Below are positions 41,170-49,289 of a stretch of 64,000 nucleotides of DNA, one piece after another. Origin of the DNA: Bradyrhizobium sp. KBS0727. GTDB taxonomy: Bacteria; Pseudomonadota; Alphaproteobacteria; Rhizobiales; Xanthobacteraceae. The stretch is taken from positions 4,149,501 to 4,213,500 of the forward strand of contig NZ_CP042176.1 of assembly GCF_005937885.2 (NCBI RefSeq). The letters run 5' to 3'. The position numbers and the translations under genes are program-made. The notes below the pieces were generated by a model. The model was not told the origin of the DNA. It searched no databases and was given only the letters and a program-made list of their open reading frames with translations. Each line of letters starts with the position of its first letter. The first letter of the stretch is position 1.

Positions 41170-42531
41170 ATGTTCGACAAGATACTGATAGCCAATCGCG
41201 GCGAAATCGCCCTGCGTGTCTTGCGCGCGTGCAAGGAGCTCGGCATCTCGACCGTTGCCGTGCATTCCACGGCGGACGCCGATGCCATGCATGTGCGGCT
41301 CGCCGACGAGAGCGTCTGTATCGGACCGCCGCCGTCGAAGGACAGCTATCTCAACATCCCGGCGCTGCTGGCGGCCTGCGAGATCACCGGCGCCGACGCC
41401 GTGCATCCCGGCTACGGCTTCCTGTCCGAGAACGCCCGGTTTGCCGAAATCCTGGCCGAACACAATCTGCATTTCATCGGCCCGAAGGCCGAACACATCC
41501 GCCTGATGGGCGACAAGATCGAAGCCAAGAAGACCGCCAAGCGGCTCGGCATCCCGGTAGTGCCCGGCTCCGACGGCGGGGTCGGCCCGGACGACGACGC
41601 AATGGCGATTGCCGAAGCGATCGGCTTTCCGGTGCTGGTAAAGGCGGCGGCCGGCGGCGGCGGACGCGGGATGAAGGTCGCGCGCACCGCCGACGAATTG
41701 ATGATGGCGCTGTCGACCGCCTCCAACGAGGCCAAGTCGGCGTTCGGCGACGCTTCGGTCTATCTCGAGAAATACCTGCAGAAGCCGCGCCACATCGAAA
41801 TCCAGGTGCTGGGTGACGGCCGTGGCGGCGCCATCCATCTTGGCGAGCGCGATTGCTCGTTGCAGCGCCGGCATCAGAAGGTGTGGGAAGAAGGTCCCTC
41901 GCCGGTTCTGTCGGCTGCCGCCCGCGCCAAGATCGGCGCGACCTGCGCCAAGGCGATGCAGGACATGAAGTATCTCGGCGTCGGCACCATCGAATTCCTG
42001 TACGAGGACGGCGAGTTCTATTTCATCGAAATGAACACCCGCATCCAGGTCGAGCATCCCGTGACCGAGATGATCACCGACATCGACCTGGTGCTGGAGC
42101 AGATCCGTATCGCCGCCGGCGGCGACCTGCCGGCGACGCAGGATGAGATCGCCATCATCGGCCACGCCATCGAATGCCGCGTCAACGCGGAAAACCCGCA
42201 GACCTTCCGCCCCTCACCCGGCAGGATCACCCAGTTTCATCCGCCCGGCGGTCTCGGCGTGCGGATCGATTCCGCCGTCTATCAGGGCTATGTCATCCCG
42301 CCCTATTACGACTCCCTCGTCGGCAAGCTGATCGTCCACGGCAAGACCCGAGCCGAATGCCTGATGCGGCTGCGCCGGGCGCTCGACGAGATGGTGGTTG
42401 ACGGTATCGAGACCACCCTGCCGCTGTTCAGGGCCCTGGTCCGCGAGCCTGGCATCATCGACGGCGACTACCATATCCACTGGCTCGAGCAGTACCTCGC
42501 CGGCCAGGCGGCGGACGGCAAGACTTCCTGA
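41170..42531 (+). CDS. accC: Acetyl-CoA carboxylase, biotin carboxylase subunit
   Basis: 453 residues, full length. MFDKILIANRGEIALRVLRACKELG opens the N-terminal domain. The ATP-grasp Gly-rich loop KAAAGGGGRGMKVA, EKYLQKPRHIEIQVLGDG, ERDCSLQRRHQKV and FIEMNTRIQVEHPVTEM (metal and catalytic residues) are all intact. It uses ATP and bicarbonate to carboxylate biotin on AccB. In relatives accC is usually followed by aat; here aat comes only 6 kb later. The stop lies in a 15-bp tandem repeat. Confidence 0.96.
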   Translation: MFDKILIANRGEIALRVLRACKELGISTVAVHSTADADAMHVRLADESVCIGPPPSKDSYLNIPALLAACEITGADAVHPGYGFLSENARFAEILAEHNLHFIGPKAEHIRLMGDKIEAKKTAKRLGIPVVPGSDGGVGPDDDAMAIAEAIGFPVLVKAAAGGGGRGMKVARTADELMMALSTASNEAKSAFGDASVYLEKYLQKPRHIEIQVLGDGRGGAIHLGERDCSLQRRHQKVWEEGPSPVLSAAARAKIGATCAKAMQDMKYLGVGTIEFLYEDGEFYFIEMNTRIQVEHPVTEMITDIDLVLEQIRIAAGGDLPATQDEIAIIGHAIECRVNAENPQTFRPSPGRITQFHPPGGLGVRIDSAVYQGYVIPPYYDSLVGKLIVHGKTRAECLMRLRRALDEMVVDGIETTLPLFRALVREPGIIDGDYHIHWLEQYLAGQAADGKTS

Positions 42532-42563
42532 AATAAGACCTCCCGAAAAAGACCTCCTGAAAC
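42520..42563 (+). repeat. Three 14-15-bp tandem units at the accC stop
   Basis: AAGACTTCCTGAAAT, AAGACCTCCCGAAAA and AGACCTCCTGAAAC follow one another. The first overlaps the last codons and the TGA of accC. Later units have drifted outside coding constraint. Confidence 0.7.
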
Positions 42564-42577
42564 GGTCGGCGGCGCAT

Positions 42578-42603
42578 GGAACCAATCGCTTACCCCGCGC
42601 GTT
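42578..42603 (+). promoter_or_regulatory. Candidate EcfG promoter for the kinase-regulator-kinase operon
   Basis: GGAAC at 42578-42582, 17-base spacer, CGTT at 42600-42603; 70 bases before the GTG start at 42674. N17 is allowed in the general-stress consensus. Confidence 0.5.
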
Positions 42604-42673
42604 AGGGGCGCAATTGGGGTCCGTTCCGCCGCCAGGAACAGCTCGTTCCATTCGTTCATGACGCGAGGCCATT

Positions 42674-44206
42674 GTGACGGCTGATGCCCAGCGCCGCCGC
42701 GCCATGGGACAGATTGCGCTGCTTACGGCGGCCTTACTGGTATTGGTCGCCATCAGCGCGTCCTCGGTCCTGCTGGTCGACAAATCGCGGGAGGACAACG
42801 GCTCGGTCGTGCACACGGTCGAGGTGGAAAACCAGCTCTCCACCCTGCTGCTGCAGATTCGCCGGGCCGAGAGCGCCGCGCGCGGCTATCTGCTGACTTC
42901 CGAGCCGCGTTTTCTGATGGAGCACGAAGTCGCCGCTGCGACCATCCTTCGCGACATCGACAAGCTGACGCAACTGATCGGCGACAATTCGGTTCAGGGC
43001 GAGAACGTCAAGCGGCTGCGGTCGCCGGTCGAGGACCGGTTGACGGAATTCGCCCAGGCTATCGGGTTCGTCAAACGCAACGATATCGCTGGCGGCATCG
43101 CCATGCTGCGCGAGGCCGGCGCCGGCGACGCCGTCCGGAAAATCACCGAGATCACCGGCGCGATGCGGGCCGAGGAAGACCGCCTGTTCGCGATGCGCAC
43201 GGCGACCGCCGATCGCACCCAGCAACTGGCCTCGATCGTGACGGTGGCGGGTTCGGGCCTCGTGATCCTGCTGGCCGGCATCTCCATCCTGCTGGTACGG
43301 CGCTCGTCACGCGCCCGCGACGCGGCCGAAGCCAGGTTGCGCGACAACAATCTCAACCTCGAGACCACGGTCGATGAACGCACCGCCGACCTGCGCGAGG
43401 CCAATGAGGAAATCCAGCGCTTCGCCTATATCGTCAGTCACGATCTGCGCTCGCCGCTGGTGAACATCATGGGCTTCACCAGCGAACTCGAGGAGTTGCG
43501 CGGCGACATCTTCAAGCGGATCGCAGCGCTCGCCCGCACGCAGGCCGCAGAGCCTCCGCCGCCCAGCAACGCGGCCGATACTGCCGACCCCGTGCTCGAA
43601 GGCAGCGACAAGCAGCTCTCCGACGACTTCTCCGAGGCGCTGGGCTTCATCAAATCATCGATCGGCAAGATGGACCGGCTGATCTCGGCCATCCTCAACC
43701 TGACCCGCGAAGGACGGCGCGAATTCAAGCCGGAGCGCATCGATACAAACGAACTGATCGAAGGCATCGTTTCGACGGTCGCGCATCAGGCGGCGGAAGC
43801 CCGGGCGCAGATACGGATCGACCCGCTGCCCAATATCGTCAGCGACCGGCTGGCATTGGAGCAGGTCTTCTCCAATCTGATCGACAATGGGCTGAAATAC
43901 CTGAAGAGCGGCGTCCCCGGCGACATCCATATCCGCGGCCGGACCAAGCTCGGCTTCGCGATTTACGACATCGCCGATAACGGCCGCGGCATCGATCCCA
44001 AGGACCACCAACGCATTTTCGATCTGTTCCGCCGCGCCGGAACCCAGGACCGCCCCGGCCAGGGCATCGGCCTCGCCCACGTCCGCGCGCTGGTGCGGCG
44101 GCTCGGCGGGACCATGTCGGTTGCATCGGAACTGCATCAGGGCAGCACGTTTACGATCACGCTGCCGATCAATTGGACAGCCAACCACCGGAACCCAGCG
44201 ACATGA
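42674..44206 (+). CDS. CHASE3-domain sensor histidine kinase (phytochrome-like HisKA)
   Basis: 510 residues from GTG 42674. Two membrane helices (about 12-34 and 190-212) flank a periplasmic CHASE3 sensor with QIRRAESAARGYLLT. A coiled coil leads to HisKA (FAYIVSHDLRSPLVN, phospho-His at about 256) and HATPase_c with N-box NLIDNGLKY, IADNGRGID and QGIGLAHVRALVRRLGG. The HisKA segment contains an unusual insertion of about 60 residues between its two helices (FTSELEELRG to FSEALGFIKS). Its stop overlaps the next ATG by four bases, so expression is coupled to the response regulator. Confidence 0.92.
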   Translation: MTADAQRRRAMGQIALLTAALLVLVAISASSVLLVDKSREDNGSVVHTVEVENQLSTLLLQIRRAESAARGYLLTSEPRFLMEHEVAAATILRDIDKLTQLIGDNSVQGENVKRLRSPVEDRLTEFAQAIGFVKRNDIAGGIAMLREAGAGDAVRKITEITGAMRAEEDRLFAMRTATADRTQQLASIVTVAGSGLVILLAGISILLVRRSSRARDAAEARLRDNNLNLETTVDERTADLREANEEIQRFAYIVSHDLRSPLVNIMGFTSELEELRGDIFKRIAALARTQAAEPPPPSNAADTADPVLEGSDKQLSDDFSEALGFIKSSIGKMDRLISAILNLTREGRREFKPERIDTNELIEGIVSTVAHQAAEARAQIRIDPLPNIVSDRLALEQVFSNLIDNGLKYLKSGVPGDIHIRGRTKLGFAIYDIADNGRGIDPKDHQRIFDLFRRAGTQDRPGQGIGLAHVRALVRRLGGTMSVASELHQGSTFTITLPINWTANHRNPAT

Positions 44207-44643
44207 GTAATCCAGTCACCATCATCATGATCGAGGACGACGAGGGCCATGCCCGGCTGATCGAGCGCAATATCCGGCGATCCGGTGTCAACAATGAGAT
44301 TGTGGCGTTCAGCAACGGTACAGACGCGCTCAACTACCTGTTCGGCAAGGACGGAACCGGCCTCGATCACAAAGGCAGCGCGCTCCTGATCCTGCTCGAT
44401 CTCAATCTGCCAGACACGTCAGGCATCGATATTCTGAAACGGGTCAAAGAGAACAAATATCTGAAGACGACCCCGGTCGTGGTGCTGACCACGACCGACG
44501 ATTCCCAGGAAATCAAACGTTGCTACGAACTCGGTTGTAACGTCTACATCACCAAACCCGTGAACTACGAAAGCTTTGCCAACGCCATTCGCCAGCTCGG
44601 GTTGTTCTTTTCCGTCATCCAGGTACCGCCGACAGCCACATGA
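44203..44643 (+). CDS. Single-domain response regulator (Rcp1/CheY-like)
   Basis: 146 residues, receiver domain only: MIEDDEGHARLIERNI (acidic pocket), LLDLNLPDTSG (phospho-Asp), VVVLTTTDD (Thr) and YITKPVNYESF (Lys). The long insertion FGKDGTGLDHKGSA and the ending resemble phytochrome-partner Rcp1-type regulators. It should shuttle phosphate between kinases rather than bind DNA. ATGA overlaps exist at both ends: with the upstream kinase stop (44203-44206) and the downstream kinase start (44640-44643). Confidence 0.93.
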   Translation: MSNPVTIIMIEDDEGHARLIERNIRRSGVNNEIVAFSNGTDALNYLFGKDGTGLDHKGSALLILLDLNLPDTSGIDILKRVKENKYLKTTPVVVLTTTDDSQEIKRCYELGCNVYITKPVNYESFANAIRQLGLFFSVIQVPPTAT

Positions 44644-45731
44644 CCTCAGCGACGCCGACACTGCTGTATATCGAGGACGATGCAGGCCTGGCCCGGCTGG
44701 TCGACCGCGGGCTGACGCGGGTCGGCTTCAAGGTCGTGCATGCAGCGGACGGCGAGCAAGGGCTGGCGCGGCTGGCGCAAGGCGGTATCGACGCCGTCGC
44801 GCTCGACCAATACATGCCCGGCCTCGACGGTCTGGAGACGCTGGAGCGGATTCTCGCAATCCCCGGCGCGCCGCCGGTGGTGTTCGTCACGGCGTCGCAG
44901 GATTCCGCGATCGCGGTCACCGCGCTGAAGGCGGGCGCGGCCGACTATCTGGTCAAGGATATGCAAGGCGATTTCATTCCGCTGCTGCAGGTCGCCGTCA
45001 ACGGCGCGCTCAGGCAGGCCGCGCTGCAGCGGGCCCGCGACGAGGCCGAGGCCGAGGTCCACGCCTCCCGCGACCGCTATGCGGCGCTGGCGGCCGAGCG
45101 CGAGGTGCTGCTGCGCGAGGTCAATCACCGTGTCGGCAACAGCCTGCAGATCATCGCGTCGCTGTTGCACCTGCAGGCCAATTCCTCGACCCAGGACGAC
45201 GTCAAGGCCGCGCTGAGCAACGCGATGGGACGCGTCGCCGCGGTGGCGCAGGTGCACCGCCGGCTCTACACCTCGCACGACCTCAAGAGCGTGCTGCTGA
45301 ACGCCTATCTCGAAGCCCTGCTGGAAGATCTCAGGCGCTCGGCCGAGGGCAACAAGATGTCGCGGCTGACACTCAACGCCGAGCCGATCGAGATCGACCC
45401 GGATCGCGCGGTCGCGATCGGCATCATCGTCAACGAGCTGGTGATGAACGCCGTGAAATATGCCTATCCCGACGGCGCCGGCCCGATCCATGTCGCGCTC
45501 GCATCGGAGGGGGACGACATCGTTCTGGCGATCGCCGACGACGGCGTCGGCCTCAACGTCAAGACCGACCCGCGCTCCACCGGCATGGGCCAGCGCATCG
45601 TCAGCGCCATGGCCGCGAAGCTCGAAGCCAATGTCGAGCGCGATCCCGCCCACAGCGGCACCAGGATCGTGCTGCGCTTCCGCCGCGTCCCCGCGGCGGC
45701 GCCGAAACCGGCCGACGCAACGGCGGGCTAG
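44640..45731 (+). CDS. Receiver-HisKA_2 hybrid protein (histidine kinase with N-terminal REC)
   Basis: 363 residues. An N-terminal receiver (YIEDDAGLARLVDRGL, D in ALDQYMPGLDG, K in YLVKDMQGD) is joined by a coiled coil to a HisKA_2 dimerisation domain (LREVNHRVGNSLQIIASLLHLQ, His at about 163) and a HATPase_c domain (IIVNELVMNAVKYAYPDG, IADDGVGLNV). HisKA_2/HWE kinases feed the PhyR-EcfG stress pathway in alphaproteobacteria. A receiver fused to the kinase suggests it is itself controlled by the upstream kinase and regulator. It is the last gene of a three-gene coupled operon. Confidence 0.92.
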   Translation: MTSATPTLLYIEDDAGLARLVDRGLTRVGFKVVHAADGEQGLARLAQGGIDAVALDQYMPGLDGLETLERILAIPGAPPVVFVTASQDSAIAVTALKAGAADYLVKDMQGDFIPLLQVAVNGALRQAALQRARDEAEAEVHASRDRYAALAAEREVLLREVNHRVGNSLQIIASLLHLQANSSTQDDVKAALSNAMGRVAAVAQVHRRLYTSHDLKSVLLNAYLEALLEDLRRSAEGNKMSRLTLNAEPIEIDPDRAVAIGIIVNELVMNAVKYAYPDGAGPIHVALASEGDDIVLAIADDGVGLNVKTDPRSTGMGQRIVSAMAAKLEANVERDPAHSGTRIVLRFRRVPAAAPKPADATAG

Positions 45732-45741
45732 GTTCTCCGGC

Positions 45742-45822
45742 GCGTCAGCCGATGACCTGCAGCCACGGCAGCACGATCAGCAACAGGCCTGCAAAATAGA
45801 TCACGCCGAAGATCAGGCCGAA
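45742..45822. repeat. 81-bp perfect direct repeat, left copy
   Basis: Identical to 47027-47107, which is the 3' end and stop region of the DASS transporter gene. Here it encodes the same C-terminal residues (LIFGVIYFAGLLLIVLPWLQVIG) on the minus strand without the rest of the gene. The pair brackets the acyltransferase gene. Confidence 0.97.
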
Positions 45823-45901
45823 ACTTCTAGTTAAGGGTTTCGTATATTCATTCGTGACCACAGGTTGATCGCGCTCGGGTTGCAATGCTACATTTTTAAG
45901 T

Positions 45902-47008
45902 GTGCAACCCGCAACCAAACCCACCGAAAACTCGTTCAACGCCGTGCGTCTGCTGGCCGCGCTGCAAGTTGTCTATATCCACGCCACGGCGACCCTCGGG
46001 CTGGCTCCACTGCCGGGCTGGGAGGTGATCGCGCAGTTTCCCGGCGTCCCTATCTTTTTCGCTGTTTCGGGCTACCTGGTGCTCGATAGCCTGCTACGGC
46101 TACCGGTGGGCGATTTCATCCTGCACCGCGCGGCCCGGATTTACCCAGCGTTGCTGCTCAACATTGCGGTGATCGAGGCGCTGCTCTATTTCACCGGCCA
46201 GACCGATTTTAAGCGCGCCGCCGCCTATCAGATCGCGCAGTATTTCGAGTTCTACGGATTGACGGCGAACGAGCCGATGGGCGTGCTAGCCGCTGGCATC
46301 GATTGGGAGGTTCATACCTTCGCCGGCTTCTTCAAAATCTACCCGAGCGGCGTACTTTGGACATTGACCGTAGAACTGACGTTTTACGTCGCTATCCTGG
46401 GGCTGTCCGTTACGAAGAACCGAATCGTGATGACGGCCATCGTAGCGGCCATGTGCCAAGGATCTTTCGTCTATCAAATTAACGCCGGTGACGGGCTCGG
46501 GGGCATGCGATACTGGCCTTTCAGCATTAGCGTGATCCCCTATTTCTGGATGTTCGGCATCGGCATGCTGTTCCGGCTTTGGCAGCCGCCGGCGAGTTGG
46601 TGGAAAGTCGGCGTGCCGGTGCTGCTCCTTACCCTCTTCTATTTTGCCAATCATCGACATTATGCTTGGTTCGAATGGAAGCTTGCGCCGACGCGGGATG
46701 CCGTGGCGCAAACAATCGCGCTTTGCTGGCTGGCCGTGTGGATCGGCACCAGCCCGCTGCTCAAAAGCCGATTTCTCGCCAGCCACGACGCCTCCTACGG
46801 CATCTATCTCTGGCACATGCTGATCGTGACGGCGCTCTTGAATATCGCCCCGGCCGATCGCAGCCACTGGCTGATCCTAGTCGTCCTTGCCGGCGCGATC
46901 GCTGCTGGCGCGGCCTCTTGGTGGCTGATCGAACGGCCAGTTCTTCGTTTCTCCCGCCGATCGTTACGACCGGCTGTGGACGGCCGCGCCGCCGCTATCC
47001 ACCCGTGA
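45902..47008 (+). CDS. Acyltransferase 3 family membrane protein (OafA/NodX-like)
   Basis: 368 residues from a GTG at 45902, about ten membrane helices. Family residues: NAVRLLAALQVVYIHA with the conserved His, GVPIFFAVSGYLV, FILHRAARIYPALLLNI with the RxxR-like pair, SGVLWTLTVELTFY with the Trp-Glu motif, and DASYGIYLWHML. The family O-acylates sugars of lipopolysaccharide, exopolysaccharide or Nod factors at the inner membrane. The whole gene sits between two copies of an 81-bp repeat and interrupts the DASS transporter neighbourhood. Its codon use looks less GC-biased than its neighbours, consistent with transfer. Confidence 0.9.
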   Translation: MQPATKPTENSFNAVRLLAALQVVYIHATATLGLAPLPGWEVIAQFPGVPIFFAVSGYLVLDSLLRLPVGDFILHRAARIYPALLLNIAVIEALLYFTGQTDFKRAAAYQIAQYFEFYGLTANEPMGVLAAGIDWEVHTFAGFFKIYPSGVLWTLTVELTFYVAILGLSVTKNRIVMTAIVAAMCQGSFVYQINAGDGLGGMRYWPFSISVIPYFWMFGIGMLFRLWQPPASWWKVGVPVLLLTLFYFANHRHYAWFEWKLAPTRDAVAQTIALCWLAVWIGTSPLLKSRFLASHDASYGIYLWHMLIVTALLNIAPADRSHWLILVVLAGAIAAGAASWWLIERPVLRFSRRSLRPAVDGRAAAIHP

Positions 47009-47026
47009 CGACGCCGCGGCCGCGGT

Positions 47027-47107
47027 GCGTCAGCCGATGACCTGCAGCCACGGCAGCACGATCAGCAACAGGCCTGCAAAATAGATCACGCCGAAGATCA
47101 GGCCGAA
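47027..47107. repeat. 81-bp perfect direct repeat, right copy
   Basis: This copy is the native one: it is the last 26 codons or so of the DASS transporter plus a few bases past its stop. It is identical at all 81 positions to 45742-45822, implying a recent duplication. Confidence 0.97.
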
Positions 47108-48475
47108 CTTCCAGAAATCGCCCTTCCCGATGTAACCGCTGCCGTAATACATCGGCGCCGGTCCGGTGGCGTAGGGCGAGATCACCCCCATCAGGCCCAG
47201 CGAATAGACGCACAGCAGCGTCAGCGTCGGAACCGACAGGCCGGGAATGCTGGTGCCGACCGCGAGCACGACCGGCAATACGGCGGCGGTATGCGAGGTG
47301 ATGCTGGAAAAGAAGTAGTGCACCCAGAAGAAGAACGAGACCAGCAGGATCATGCCGGTGAGCGGGCTCATGGTTGCCAGCGGTTTGGCGAAACCCTCCG
47401 CCACCCATTTGATGAAGCCGATTTCGTTCAGGCCGGACGACAGTGTGAGCAGCGAGGTGAAATAGAAGAACACCTCCCACGCGGCCTTTTCGCGCACGAT
47501 GTCGTCGAAGTCGATGACGCCGGTCAACAGCATCAGCGAGATCACGACAAACACCACCATGGTCGCGTTGATGAAGTTGGATCCGAGAAACGGCAGGCTG
47601 ATGGTCGGATTGGAGCCGCAGATCCACAGGAACATCGCCAGCAGCACCAGCACGGCCATGATCCGCTCGTTGCGCGACATCGGCCCCATCGTCTTGAGTT
47701 CGTTGGCGCTCCATTCGACGATTTCAGGACTTTCCTTCACCTCCGGCCGGCACACCAGGTAGCTCAGCAGCGGCACCAGGATCAGCAGCAGGATGCCGAG
47801 CGGCGCGAAGCCGATGAACCATTGCGACCAGCCGACATCGACATTGACGATCTTCTTGGCGATCGAGAGTGCCGCCGCATTGGGCGCCAGCGCCGTCAGG
47901 AACAGCGAACTCGTCACCGCTGTGGTCGCGAACGCCGTCCACATCACATAGGTGCCGATTTTGCCGGCGGTCGGCCCGGGTTCCGAACCGTAGATCCGCG
48001 GAATGTTGCTGACGATCGGATAGATCGTGCCACCGCTGCGCGCGGTGTTGGACGGTGTCGCCGGCGCCAGCACCAGATCGGAAAATGCCACGGCGTAGCC
48101 GAGCCCGATGGTGCTGCGGCCGAGCTTGTGGACCAGCAACAGCGCCAGCCGGCGGCCGAGGCCGCTCTTGCGGTAGCCGATCGAGAACACGAAGGCGCCG
48201 ACGATCAGCCACACCGTGCTCTCGGAAAACCCTCCCAGCATCCAGCGCAGCGACTTGTTGGGATCGTGTTCGACATAGCCCATGACGCCGGCCGCGGTCA
48301 GGCCGATGATGCCGACCGCGCCGACCGGCATCGATTCCAGGATCAGGCCGGCGATCACGGCCGCGAATATCGCGAAATAGTGCCACTGACTGGCGTTGAG
48401 GCCGGCCGGCACCGGCACCAGGTAGATCGCGAGCCAGATCGCCAGCGGCGCAATGGTCTTCCAGGTAATTTTCAC
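47030..48475 (-). CDS. DASS family (SLC13-type) anion/dicarboxylate transporter
   Basis: 481 residues from GTG 48475 (GAAGGGG upstream). It has about 12 hydrophobic segments and both substrate/sodium motifs of the DASS family: FSDLVLAPATPSNTARSGGTIYPI (SNT) in the first half and SSITSHTAAVLPVVLAVG (SHT) in the second, each within a helix hairpin. The family imports di- and tricarboxylates or sulfate with sodium. It lies between the acyltransferase insertion and the divergent aat gene. Its 3' end is duplicated at 45742-45822. Confidence 0.9.
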   Translation of the reverse strand: MKITWKTIAPLAIWLAIYLVPVPAGLNASQWHYFAIFAAVIAGLILESMPVGAVGIIGLTAAGVMGYVEHDPNKSLRWMLGGFSESTVWLIVGAFVFSIGYRKSGLGRRLALLLVHKLGRSTIGLGYAVAFSDLVLAPATPSNTARSGGTIYPIVSNIPRIYGSEPGPTAGKIGTYVMWTAFATTAVTSSLFLTALAPNAAALSIAKKIVNVDVGWSQWFIGFAPLGILLLILVPLLSYLVCRPEVKESPEIVEWSANELKTMGPMSRNERIMAVLVLLAMFLWICGSNPTISLPFLGSNFINATMVVFVVISLMLLTGVIDFDDIVREKAAWEVFFYFTSLLTLSSGLNEIGFIKWVAEGFAKPLATMSPLTGMILLVSFFFWVHYFFSSITSHTAAVLPVVLAVGTSIPGLSVPTLTLLCVYSLGLMGVISPYATGPAPMYYGSGYIGKGDFWKFGLIFGVIYFAGLLLIVLPWLQVIG

Positions 48476-48588
48476 GAATGCCCCTTCTGTTTCCCCGACG
48501 GCGTTCGCGCGGCCCCGATGTCCGGAACACGCCGCCATTTTTTTGGAAACGTAGCATAGGCCCGCGGCGTCCTGCTATCCTCGCGCGC

Positions 48589-49263
48589 ATGACATCGCGC
48601 GACTCCGCCGCTTCCGAAATCACGCCCGAGGTGCTGCTGCGCGCCTATGCCTGCGGCATCTTCCCGATGGCCGAGAGCGCCGACGATCCGACGCTGTTCT
48701 GGGTCGAGCCGGAACTGCGCGGGGTGATCCCGCTCGACGGTTTTCGAATCGCCTCGCGGCTGGCCCGTACGGTGCGTTCCGACGCTTTCACCGTCACCGT
48801 CGACACCGCGTTCAAGGCCGTCATCGCCGGCTGCGCCGCACCGCAGCCGGGCCGCGACGACACCTGGATCAACAAGCGCATCCGCGATCTCTATGTCGGG
48901 CTGTACGAGCTCGGGCACTGCCACAGCGTCGAGGTGTGGCAGAATGACGCGCTGGTCGGCGGGCTCTATGGCGTCAGCCTGGGCCGCGCCTTCTTCGGCG
49001 AGAGCATGTTCCATCACGCCCGCGACGCTTCCAAGGTGGCCTTGGTGCACCTGGTGGCGCGGCTAGGCGCCGGCGGTTTCGAATTGCTCGACACCCAATA
49101 TGTCACCGAGCATCTGCGCAGCTTCGGCGCGGTCGAAATCCCGCGACGGCGTTATCGGGCGATGCTCGACCGAGCGATCACGGGCGAGCCGGCGGATTTC
49201 ATGCGATTGCCGGCCAGCATCAGCGGTGCCGAGGCGCTGGCGATCGTTGCCGAGCGAGCCTGA
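48589..49263 (+). CDS. aat: Leucyl/phenylalanyl-tRNA--protein transferase
   Basis: 224 residues from ATG 48589. Motifs: LLRAYACGIFPMAES near the N-terminus, LFWVEPELRGVIPLDGFRI, TWINKRIRDLYVGLYELGHCHSVEVW and LVGGLYGVSLGRAFFGESMFHH, ending with DTQYVTEHLRSFGAVEI. It adds Leu or Phe to proteins with N-terminal Lys or Arg and so feeds the N-end-rule/ClpAPS degradation path. In relatives it directly follows accC; here about 6 kb of accessory DNA separates them. Confidence 0.95.
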   Translation: MTSRDSAASEITPEVLLRAYACGIFPMAESADDPTLFWVEPELRGVIPLDGFRIASRLARTVRSDAFTVTVDTAFKAVIAGCAAPQPGRDDTWINKRIRDLYVGLYELGHCHSVEVWQNDALVGGLYGVSLGRAFFGESMFHHARDASKVALVHLVARLGAGGFELLDTQYVTEHLRSFGAVEIPRRRYRAMLDRAITGEPADFMRLPASISGAEALAIVAERA

Positions 49264-49289
49264 AGCCGGATGCGCCCGCAGCGCCGCTC

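Noticed and set aside
45742..45939. Small minus-strand gene ending in the same residues as the DASS transporter
   Set aside because: The similarity is only the 81-bp duplicated 3' end; the upstream part of the frame is antisense to the acyltransferase leader and lacks a start signal.
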